A DNA stretch of 20,271 nucleotides, from assembly GCA_026396205.1 (NCBI GenBank), contig JAPLXF010000060.1, positions 1-20,271 on the forward strand, given 5' to 3'. A program made the translations under genes and the position numbers. The notes under the pieces are model-generated. The model ran no database searches, was not told the origin of the DNA, and worked only from the letters and a program-made list of their open reading frames with translations. Within the stretch, counting starts at the first letter, position 1; each line of letters starts with the position of its first letter. The stretch is from Candidatus Moraniibacteriota bacterium. GTDB taxonomy: Bacteria > Patescibacteriota > Minisyncoccia > Moranbacterales > UBA2206. Of the stretch, positions 5,778-12,121 are shown piece after piece.

Positions 5778-6209
5778 TTAGCTTTTAGCTTATAGCTGCT
5801 AGCTTTTAGTATTTAAATATTTAAATTTCTTATCATTGCATTTAGCATTTTCATTACTTCTAAAAGCAATGTGTCAACTTTTTTATAATCAAGATTTTTT
5901 GTTTTTGGCAGTTGTTTAGATATTTCAATTTGAGTTTCTAGTTCAGCACCAGAACCGAAAGCAATCCTTAGAAATTGAGTAAAGTCTTTCTTTGTCCCTC
6001 TAGAACGACCTTCGGCAATATTGGACGGAATTGAAACTGCGCATCTCCTAATTTGAGAAATTATCCCATAGATTTCTTCTTTTGGATACTTATCCGTTAA
6101 TTCATAAATGGCTATTACTAATTTTATAGCCTTTTGCCAGACAATTAAGTCTTTATATGAATTTAACATAAATTTACCTAGAAGCTAAAAGCTATCAGCT
6201 AGAAGCTAG
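5778..6209. mobile_element. S23/IVS-like element with terminal inverted repeats
   Basis: A 432-bp unit whose 32-bp ends (5778-5809 and 6178-6209) are inverted repeats matching at 26 of 32 positions and built from TAGCTT/ATAGCT units. Between them is one four-helix-bundle gene. Its right end overlaps the polA stop codon; its left end lies 4 bp from the mutM remnant. The size, ends and gene match intervening sequences of 23S rRNA genes (known from Leptospira and others), but here it lies between protein genes. No transposase is encoded. Confidence 0.65.
5813..6169 (-). CDS. Four helix bundle protein (S23/IVS family)
   Basis: 118 residues with the family pattern: YKDLIVWQKAIKLV at the start, YELTDKYPKEEIYGIISQIRRCAVSIPSNIAEG (22-54) and FLRIAFGSGAELETQIEI (66-83). 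The family is encoded by 23S rRNA intervening sequences and includes the Avd accessory protein of diversity-generating retroelements; it is a small, positively charged nucleic-acid-binding fold of unclear function. No reverse transcriptase lies nearby, so an Avd role is unlikely. It is the only gene of the inverted-repeat element and is co-directional with polA, 36 bp downstream, so it may be read through from polA. Confidence 0.92.
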   Translation of the reverse strand: MLNSYKDLIVWQKAIKLVIAIYELTDKYPKEEIYGIISQIRRCAVSIPSNIAEGRSRGTKKDFTQFLRIAFGSGAELETQIEISKQLPKTKNLDYKKVDTLLLEVMKMLNAMIRNLNI

Positions 6210-8935
6210 ATAGTCCCCCAATTATCCCCAATTTTTACATCCACCACCAAAGGAACTTTAAGTTTATAAACATTCTCCATAATTTCCTTAACTTTCTTGG
6301 CAACTTCTTGCGCTTTATCCTCTTTCACTTCTAAAATAATTTCGTCATGGATTTGGAGGACCATTTTTACCCCGTTAAATAGCTCCGCTCCGCCTTCGGC
6401 GGATTTAACGGGGCGAGCATCTTCATTATTTTTATATTCTTCTGCAACTTTTATCATCGCTAACTTAACGATATCCGCCGCCAGGCCTTGGATCGGCATA
6501 TTGATGGCCATCCGTTCAGCGGCGTTTTGGACCTGGAAATTGGGCGAATTGATTTCCGGGATATTCCTTCTCCGGCCGGCTTCCGTTTCCACATATAAAT
6601 TCTTTTTGGCGAATTCTTTCGTTTCCCGGATATATTGGGCGATACCGGAAAATTTTTCCATATATTCATTGATAAATCTTTTGGCTTCGTCGCGGTCCAC
6701 GCCGGCCGCTTCCGAAAAGCCGAAAACGCTCATGCCGTAAATCACGCCGAAATTGAGAGCCTTGGCCTCAAAACGCATTTTTTCCGTGACTTGCGAAATT
6801 GGAATTTTATTGACTTCCGCGGCCGTTTTCCGGTGGACGTCTTCGCCTTTATAAAAAGTTTCTATCATTTTTTTATCCCCGCTCATATGCGCCACAACTC
6901 GCAAATCAATCTGCGAATAATCGGCGCTGACCAACTTATAGCCATTTTCCGCTTCAAAAGCGGTGCGCAACAGTTCTCCCAGCTCCGTGCGGATGGGGAT
7001 ATTCTGCAAATTCGGCTCCGAGGAAGACAATCGGCCGGTAGCGGTTACAGCCTGGTTGAAATCGGTGTGGATCCGGGAATTTTTATCCACTAGTTCCGGC
7101 AAAGTATCCAGATAAGTGGTTTTCAATTTGAAAAGTTCGCGGTATTCTTCAATTTTTTCCGCGATTTTGTATTCCTTCTTCAGCTTGGCCAGTTCCGCGG
7201 AAGCGGTGGAATAGCCGGTCTTGATTTTTTTGATTTCCGCCGTCGGAATTTTAAGCTTGACGAAAAGTATCTCGGAAAGCTGTTTGGGAGAATTGATGTT
7301 GAATTCCGCACCGGCCAGTTTATAGATGTTTTTTTCCAGATTTTCTATGGTCTTGGTGATTTTTTCCGAAATGCCTTTGAAAATTGTCGTATTCAATTTG
7401 ATGCCGGCAATTTCCATTTCCGCCAGCACCGGAACTAATGGCATTTCAATTTTTTCAAAAAGATAATTCAAATCCTTTTCTCTTTTTTGTTCAGCACTAA
7501 CTTCTTGGATTTTTTTCAGTATTATCTCTTTTAGTTTCCAGATATAATCAACTTTCTGGCAGATTTTCTGTGCTTTGCTTTCGCTTGATTCAATTTCCAA
7601 ACCCAATTGTCCCTTTTTACTTTCCTCTTTTATTTCCTCGCCCAATTCTTCCAAAACCAAATTAGGCAGTTTCGTTTTGCCGCCCGGATTCAAGGCGTAA
7701 GCGCTAATCATTATATCAAAGTATATTCCACCTAGATTTATGCCGGCTTTTTTTAAAGTTTTATAATCTTTTTTCAAATCATAGCCAATCTTTTTTACAT
7801 TATCATTTTCAAAAAAAGATTTAAGCGTTACGGGTTGCAGGTTACGGGTTGTGAGATAGGTTGCTCTTCCCGTTTTCCACGAAAAAGCTGCTCCTTCAAT
7901 ATTATTTTCATTGTCTAAATCAAGACAAAATGCAATTTCCTCTTGCTCACTTAAGGATTTTATAAATTCATCGGCTTTATCTTCGCTAACAATTTCATAT
8001 TTTATATCTTTAACACCGCCACTATTATTCGTAGATTCGTTTTCCATTCGTAGATTCGAATCGGGAATCCTTTTAATGAGCGAGAAAAAATTGAGTTCCT
8101 GAAAAAGTTCCACCAGTTTTCTTCGGTCAAATTCTTTGGTTACGGCTTTGGAAAAATCCAATTCAATCGGCGCGTCTTTAACGATGGTCGCCAGTTTTTT
8201 GCTCATAAACGCCTGCATTTTGTCGCGCTCCAGCTTATCTTTGACCGCGCCTTTTATTTCTTTCAAATTTTTATAAACGCCTTCCACGGTTTTATATTTC
8301 TTTAGAAGTTCGGTGGCGGTTTTTTCGCCGATGCCTTTGACGCCGGGAATATTATCCGAAGCATCGCCTCTGAGGCCCTTGAAATCAATGACTTGCTCGG
8401 GCGTTAAATGATAGCGATCTATCACGCCTTGCGCATCATAAATCACCGTGTCGCTCATGCCTTTCCGAAGCGCATAGACTTTGGTTTTATCGCTGACTAA
8501 TTGCAAAGTATCTAAATCGCCGGTCACGATCAAACTTTCGATATTTTTATTTTTTTCCGCTTGCGATACTAGCGTTCCAATAATGTCATCAGCCTCAAAA
8601 CCTTCTTTTTCATAAATCGGAATATTCATCGCCCGCACCACTTCCTTGACTCGTTCAATCTGATCGTAAAGTTCCTGCGGCGCTTTGACCCGCGTGGCTT
8701 TATATTCCTTGTATTCCTTGTGCCGAAAAGTCGGCCCGGCCAAATCAAAAGACACCGCGATATAATCCGGTTTCAGGTCGTTTATAACTTTGAGCATCAG
8801 GCTGGAAAACCCATAAACCGCATTCACCAGCTCGCCTTTTTTGGTCGTCAAAGGCGGCAAAGCATGAAACGCGCGATGGATAATCGCATTGCCGTCGATG
8901 AGAGCCAGTTTTTTTGATTTATTTTTCATAATCAT
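6206..8935 (-). CDS. polA: DNA polymerase I
   Basis: 909 residues. The N-terminal FEN-type 5'-3' exonuclease is complete (LALIDGNAIIHRAFHALPP, GFEADDIIGTL, VTGDLDTLQLV, GLRGDASDNIPGVKGIGEKTA). The central 3'-5' exonuclease fold (about 310-480) is recognisable (IGYDLKKDYKTLKKAG) but FDTET is replaced by CLDLDNE and the last YxxxD motif is not seen, so proofreading is probably lost. The C-terminal polymerase is intact: motif A near 670 (SADYSQIDLRVVAHMSGD), the O-helix KALNFGVIYGMSVFGF and motif C LQIHDEIILEV near 862. It is used for Okazaki-fragment processing and repair. Three repeat-derived peptides interrupt it (about 291-305, 361-370, 842-856). ATGs at 8935 and 8929 are both possible. It begins 4 bp after the RhuM-Fic gene. 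The TAG stop lies in the end of the S23 element. Confidence 0.96.
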   Translation of the reverse strand: MIMKNKSKKLALIDGNAIIHRAFHALPPLTTKKGELVNAVYGFSSLMLKVINDLKPDYIAVSFDLAGPTFRHKEYKEYKATRVKAPQELYDQIERVKEVVRAMNIPIYEKEGFEADDIIGTLVSQAEKNKNIESLIVTGDLDTLQLVSDKTKVYALRKGMSDTVIYDAQGVIDRYHLTPEQVIDFKGLRGDASDNIPGVKGIGEKTATELLKKYKTVEGVYKNLKEIKGAVKDKLERDKMQAFMSKKLATIVKDAPIELDFSKAVTKEFDRRKLVELFQELNFFSLIKRIPDSNLRMENESTNNSGGVKDIKYEIVSEDKADEFIKSLSEQEEIAFCLDLDNENNIEGAAFSWKTGRATYLTTRNLQPVTLKSFFENDNVKKIGYDLKKDYKTLKKAGINLGGIYFDIMISAYALNPGGKTKLPNLVLEELGEEIKEESKKGQLGLEIESSESKAQKICQKVDYIWKLKEIILKKIQEVSAEQKREKDLNYLFEKIEMPLVPVLAEMEIAGIKLNTTIFKGISEKITKTIENLEKNIYKLAGAEFNINSPKQLSEILFVKLKIPTAEIKKIKTGYSTASAELAKLKKEYKIAEKIEEYRELFKLKTTYLDTLPELVDKNSRIHTDFNQAVTATGRLSSSEPNLQNIPIRTELGELLRTAFEAENGYKLVSADYSQIDLRVVAHMSGDKKMIETFYKGEDVHRKTAAEVNKIPISQVTEKMRFEAKALNFGVIYGMSVFGFSEAAGVDRDEAKRFINEYMEKFSGIAQYIRETKEFAKKNLYVETEAGRRRNIPEINSPNFQVQNAAERMAINMPIQGLAADIVKLAMIKVAEEYKNNEDARPVKSAEGGAELFNGVKMVLQIHDEIILEVKEDKAQEVAKKVKEIMENVYKLKVPLVVDVKIGDNWGTI
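6370..6413 (-). repeat. In-frame nested palindrome in polA (residues about 842-856)
   Basis: Perfect 11-bp outer arms ccccgttaaat (6370-6380) and atttaacgggg (6403-6413) around an inner ccgcc-ttc-ggcgg hairpin (6390-6402). It encodes ARPVKSAEGGAELFNG just before the motif C strand VKMVLQIHDE, in a loop where other PolA proteins are short. Confidence 0.8.
7827..7855 (-). repeat. In-frame GTTACGGGTTG direct repeat in polA
   Basis: gttacgggttg occurs at 7827-7837 and 7841-7851 on the plus strand and encodes the TRNLQPVTL stretch of the degraded exonuclease domain (about residues 361-370). Confidence 0.65.
8027..8060 (-). repeat. In-frame ATTCGTA repeat in polA, shared with mutM
   Basis: Encodes PDSNLRMENESTNNSGG (about residues 291-306) in the linker between the 5'-3' exonuclease and the degenerate 3'-5' exonuclease. 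The DNA aligns closely with mutM 1533-1570. Confidence 0.75.
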
Positions 8936-8939
8936 TATT

Positions 8940-9899
8940 CTAATTTCCTAAAATCATTTTTACCAGCCCGACCATTTTTTCTTTATCCTTAGGATTACTT
9001 TCCGCAATAAGCAAGGTAATGGCCGTCAGCGCTTCGGGGCTGATTTTGGCCATATTTAATTTTCCGGTCTTTTTTAAAAACCAGACAAAAGCAAAAGCGC
9101 CGGATCTTTTATTACCGTCAATAAAGGGATGGTTTTTGATCATAAAATACAAAAGATGCGCCGCTTTTTCTTCTAGGCTCGGATACAAATCTTTTCCGCC
9201 GAAAGATTGCATAACATTGCCCAAAATTCCTTCGGCCGCGCCGGCGGTTTTTTCCACCGCGAAAATATCGGCCGCCTCGCCTTTTTTCAGCAAAGATTTT
9301 TTAAGTTCTAAAATTCCCTTAATCAGTTCGCCGACCGCCAAAGAAACTTTTTTCTTGGTGGTCTTGCCGGCTTTAAATTTTTCTTTGTCATAAGCATCCA
9401 GTGAAAACCAGGTATCGGCAAAAGTTTTAATGAGTTCCAATATGCTGCCGGTATCCGCTTTCATTCCAGAAGGCAGCAGCGCGCGGACATTTTCCACCGC
9501 CTGCATAAATTTGTCGTAATTCTGCGCCACCCTTTTTCTGTTGATAGTAAAGCCTTTGGTAATATGCTCGCGGAGTGTCTTGGTGGCCCATTTCCTAAAC
9601 TCAATTGCCCTTGAAGAATTTGCGCGATAACCGACTGATAGAATTACATCCAAATTGTAATACTTAACTTGATATGTTTTACCATCATCAGCAGTATGTG
9701 CAAAATTTGCACATACTTGATTTTGATTAAGTTCTTTATCTTTTAAGACATTGCGTATGTGCTTGGTCGCCACAGACCGCTCAATACCAAAAACATCAGC
9801 AATCTGCGCCTGTGTTGCCCAAATAGTTTCCTTTTTGATATCCCCTTTAAGTTCTATAGAACCGCTGGGGGATTGATAAATAATGATTTTCTGCTTCAT
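8940..9899 (-). CDS. RhuM family protein fused to a Fic/DOC domain
   Basis: 319 residues. The N-terminal RhuM-type domain (1-120) has IYQSPSGSIELKGDIKKETIWATQAQIADVFG and the hallmark VKYYNLDVILSVGYRANSSRAIEFRKWAT (78-106). A DOC-like Fic domain ends the protein, with intact core HPFIDGNKRSGAF (257-269) including the catalytic His. RhuM proteins were named from a Salmonella island; Fic/DOC enzymes AMPylate or phosphorylate targets such as EF-Tu. The fusion is a common bacterial toxin-like protein. No separate antitoxin (Phd) gene is seen next to it. It lies 4 bp upstream of polA and shares its transcript. A 17-bp-spaced promoter ends 8 bp before the ATG, so the mRNA is probably leaderless. 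Confidence 0.9.
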   Translation of the reverse strand: MKQKIIIYQSPSGSIELKGDIKKETIWATQAQIADVFGIERSVATKHIRNVLKDKELNQNQVCANFAHTADDGKTYQVKYYNLDVILSVGYRANSSRAIEFRKWATKTLREHITKGFTINRKRVAQNYDKFMQAVENVRALLPSGMKADTGSILELIKTFADTWFSLDAYDKEKFKAGKTTKKKVSLAVGELIKGILELKKSLLKKGEAADIFAVEKTAGAAEGILGNVMQSFGGKDLYPSLEEKAAHLLYFMIKNHPFIDGNKRSGAFAFVWFLKKTGKLNMAKISPEALTAITLLIAESNPKDKEKMVGLVKMILGN

Positions 9900-9903
9900 A
9901 TAT

Positions 9904-9936
9904 GCATATTATATGCTTTTACTCTTCTTTCTTCAA
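9904..9936 (-). promoter_or_regulatory. Promoter of the RhuM-Fic/polA operon, with palindromic -10
   Basis: TTGAAG (9931-9936) and TATAAT (9908-9913), 17 bp apart on the minus strand. The -10 lies within a perfect odd palindrome, GCATAT-A-ATATGC (9904-9916), which could be an operator. Only 8 bp separate the -10 from the ATG, which predicts a leaderless transcript. Confidence 0.7.
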
Positions 9937-9950
9937 ATTATTTCCAATTA

Positions 9951-9992
9951 AAAAAAGCGGGCTGCGACGGTTTATTGACCGCGAGCCCGCTT
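9951..9992 (-). terminator. Rho-independent terminator of the 10006-10830 gene
   Basis: Minus strand AAGCGGGCT ... AGCCCGCTT (9 bp perfect, 9984-9992 with 9955-9963), with further pairing inside (CGGT/ACCG), followed by a run of T from 9956 downward. Confidence 0.88.
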
Positions 9993-10005
9993 GTGCAATG
10001 AATTG

Positions 10006-10830
10006 CTACTTCTTATCTTCGTTTATTTTTTTCAAATTCGCAAGCAACTTCAGTTCCTCATCGATGAAGACCTTGGTCATTCCGATAAAGAAGATTCTGC
10101 GAGTCGCTTCTTTTAACCGGTTCATTGTAAGCTCAAAACTTTTGAACAGCAAAGAATAATTCCCCTTCCACTTTTCAACTTCTTTCATCAGCTCAACTTT
10201 TTTATCTATAAGCTTCTGATATTCCTTGCCCAACCCATCGCAAGTTGCTCCTAGCCGATCTCTTTCCTCTTCCGTCTCACTGATCTTTTTCAGCAGTTCC
10301 GGCAATTGTTCCCGCGCAGACTTTTCTGCCTGGTAAAGCGTAGCACTTGCCCGTAGTTCATCTTCTTCCGCTTTTTTGTTCAGATAGCGACATATCAGAT
10401 TGCCGTCCGGAACATAATGGCAGGAATTTTTTTCGGCATAATTTTGACTTGAAACAAAAATTTCATCTCCGACCTTAACCGTCACAAAATTCTCTACTAT
10501 CTGTCCAAGTCGATCAAAATGAGGAGCCCATGCTTTTTCTAAATCAATATGCGGTCCGTTTTCGTCGCGATAAACTCGTAGCAAAAAAGAAACCTGATGT
10601 GGAAATTTTCTGTCCGTATTATAATCCCAGATACGAATTCCCACTACTCCTTCTTCTTCATTTTTTAAGGGAGGAACAATAGCAAGCGTACTAACATATT
10701 CGCCTGCGCTTGCATTTACTTCTAAACTTGTGCATACGAGTTCAATATTTTCATTGTCCGCAAATAAAATAATTGTCCCTTTTGTTGCCGCATCATCTGT
10801 ATTTGCTCTTAACAAACTTTTGGGTCTCAT
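10006..10830 (-). CDS. Unrecognised protein: beta-rich N-terminus and coiled-coil C-terminus
   Basis: 274 residues from the ATG at 10830, chosen because AAAGGAG lies 6 nt upstream; the frame is open for another 39 codons, but that part is the GC-rich leader. Residues about 15-150 look like a beta domain with segments such as GTIILFADNENIELVCTSLEV and VGIRIWDYNTDRKFPHQVSFLLRVYR; a VGDEIFVSSQNY strand follows. Residues about 165-235 are heptad-like and rich in Glu, Lys and Leu, a probable coiled coil. No signal peptide, membrane segment or catalytic motif is seen. It is a single-gene transcript with its own strong promoter, long leader and strong terminator, which suggests an expressed and regulated gene. 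I assign no function. Confidence 0.75.
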   Translation of the reverse strand: MRPKSLLRANTDDAATKGTIILFADNENIELVCTSLEVNASAGEYVSTLAIVPPLKNEEEGVVGIRIWDYNTDRKFPHQVSFLLRVYRDENGPHIDLEKAWAPHFDRLGQIVENFVTVKVGDEIFVSSQNYAEKNSCHYVPDGNLICRYLNKKAEEDELRASATLYQAEKSAREQLPELLKKISETEEERDRLGATCDGLGKEYQKLIDKKVELMKEVEKWKGNYSLLFKSFELTMNRLKEATRRIFFIGMTKVFIDEELKLLANLKKINEDKK

Positions 10831-10953
10831 AAAAACTCCTTTCGTTGTGTCTGGCATCGCCAGACTGTGTAAAAGAACCTTCGGCGCTGCCATCGGCAAG
10901 CCACCTGGGCGGATTTCGGCCACCGCCTTACGGGCCTGTTCCCGCAATGAGAA
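10831..10953 (-). promoter_or_regulatory. GC-rich structured leader of the 10006-10830 gene
   Basis: About 120 nt of leader, clearly richer in GC than its surroundings. It has a perfect hairpin GTCTGGC-gat-GCCAGAC (about 10849-10865) just upstream of the Shine-Dalgarno AAAGGAG, and other possible helices (GGCGG/CCGCC, GGTTC/GAAC). It fits no riboswitch class I know. Confidence 0.45.
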
Positions 10954-10959
10954 CCAATA

Positions 10960-10988
10960 AGTCTAGCATATCCCATATTTTTTGTCAA
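10960..10988 (-). promoter_or_regulatory. Promoter of the 10006-10830 gene
   Basis: TTGACA (10983-10988) and TAGACT (10960-10965) on the minus strand with a 17-bp spacer. Confidence 0.8.
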
Positions 10989-11028
10989 TACCCCCGTAAA
11001 GTCACAGGGCGACCACGGGCCAAGGTCA

Positions 11029-11056
11029 AAAAGGGCTTTATTTAAGCCTTTTTAAG
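11029..11056 (-). terminator. Possible terminator after the GIY-YIG gene
   Basis: Minus strand AAAAAGGCTT-aaat-AAGCCCTTTTT: A/T-rich arms with one bulged C, ending in T's. It lies about 70 bp past the GIY-YIG stop. Confidence 0.5.
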
Positions 11057-11123
11057 ATTAAAGTCAGCTCTATTTAGGTTAGGATTTATAAGAAATTTTA
11101 CTTCTGCGGAGCTTCCGCCACGG

Positions 11124-11366
11124 TTATTTTTTTATCAGCGCCAGTTTTTCTTGGCGGGACAGTTTTTTTATCCGGCTTTCGGCTCGGGAAGCCACGGAAC
11201 GGTTGGAAAATTTTTTAGCGTAAATTAATTTCACCGGCCGGCGGGCAGCGGTATATTTCGATCCCAGTTTTGAGCTGTTATGTTCCTTTATCCTTTTTTC
11301 CAAATCAACCGCAATGCCGGTATATAGATTTTTGTCAGCGCATTTAAGGATGTAGAGATGATACAT
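11124..11366 (-). CDS. GIY-YIG domain protein (YhbQ/UPF0213 type)
   Basis: 80 residues, the whole of a minimal GIY-YIG nuclease domain: YHLYILKCADKNLYTGI (2-18) with the paired Tyr motifs, Arg25 in LEKRIKEHN, KYTAARRPVKLIYAKKF (38-54) and Glu63 in SRAESRIKKLSR. Single-domain members are small nucleases of uncertain role, possibly in DNA repair or debris removal. It follows the frameshifted transglutaminase-like gene by 9 bp and probably shares its transcript. The small gcggagcttccgc palindrome just after the stop is the same kind as those inside polA and tsaE. Confidence 0.9.
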   Translation of the reverse strand: MYHLYILKCADKNLYTGIAVDLEKRIKEHNSSKLGSKYTAARRPVKLIYAKKFSNRSVASRAESRIKKLSRQEKLALIKK

Positions 11367-11375
11367 ATTTTAAAA

Positions 11376-12007
11376 TCAGGCTAATTTCTTTTTAACGCCG
11401 CTTTTCCATTCCACTATTTTCCCGGCTTGGATTTCAATCTTATCCGCTTTCCTTAAATTCCGGATTTGCCGGCGGGTGAGCAGCGGATAATGTTTTACAT
11501 CCGCCAGATATTCCGGGATGTAATCAATATCTTCCCGGGTAGTCATCCAGCCCAATTTATCAAACCGCTTGAGATTGACCGGCAAGGAAAAGCTGCGCAG
11601 ATTTTTCCGGCCGGAATCGTCAAAATATTCGTGGAAAAAACTCATTACCAGCTCGCGGATAGAATTATAGACCGGTTCCCGGTAGCGGAGCACCGCGTGG
11701 TTGGTTTTGGAAATAGCTCCCACCGGCCGTCTTTCTGGAAAACCGCAATGACATGGTCCAGGTCGCTTTTAGTGGCAGTCAGATCCACCAGGAGCGGCGG
11801 ATAGCCGTGGACGCGCAGCGCTAAAGCCGCCAAAACCGCCCCTTCCACGCAATGGCAGGTATTTTTTTCCAGCACCATCAGGGGCGACAAAAAAGTATCC
11901 CCGTCCTCCTCAAAATTTCTCCTCATGGTATCCAAAAAATTTTGGATTTTAACCGGAATGTTTAATTTTTTCAATATTGTAAGTTCTTTCTCGGGAAGTC
12001 CATACAT
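11376..12007 (-). pseudogene. Transglutaminase-like protein gene, broken by a -1 frameshift
   Basis: Two overlapping frames make one protein. The first (from ATG 12007) gives LSPLMVLEKNTCHCVEGAVLAALALRVHGYPPLLVDL and DHVIAVFQKDGRWE; the second continues GAISKTNHAVLRYREPVYNSIRELVMSFF to KSGVKKKLA. The join is at about 11716-11722, where coding-strand TGGGAGC would need one more G to give the expected DGRW-GAISKTNHA. The Cys (CxCVEGA), the His in DHVIAVF and the NHA segment fit the papain-like fold of transglutaminase-like proteins. The break may be a real mutation, a sequencing or assembly slip in a G run, or frameshifting. Joined length would be about 210 residues. The 3' half lacks any clear Shine-Dalgarno of its own; a GTG just after the break could start it. 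Confidence 0.8.
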
Positions 12008-12057
12008 ATTTTTTTAATATATAATTTATCTTAAGCTTAAAGTGCATTTTTGGTCAA

Positions 12058-12097
12058 TAAAAAGAGGGGAAAAAGAAATATTCCTTCTTCCCCTCTT
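12058..12097 (-). terminator. Terminator of the FecR/DUF6600-type gene
   Basis: Minus strand AAGAGGGGAA ... TTCCCCTCTT (12089-12097 with 12063-12071), internal GAAGG/TTTCT pairing, then TTTT. Confidence 0.82.
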
Positions 12098-12121
12098 GTC
12101 TTTAATAGTTGCGTCGGTTAA

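Noticed and set aside
5813..6169. Avd of a diversity-generating retroelement
   Set aside because: No reverse transcriptase, template repeat or variable repeat is seen; the inverted-repeat ends fit an IVS-type element.
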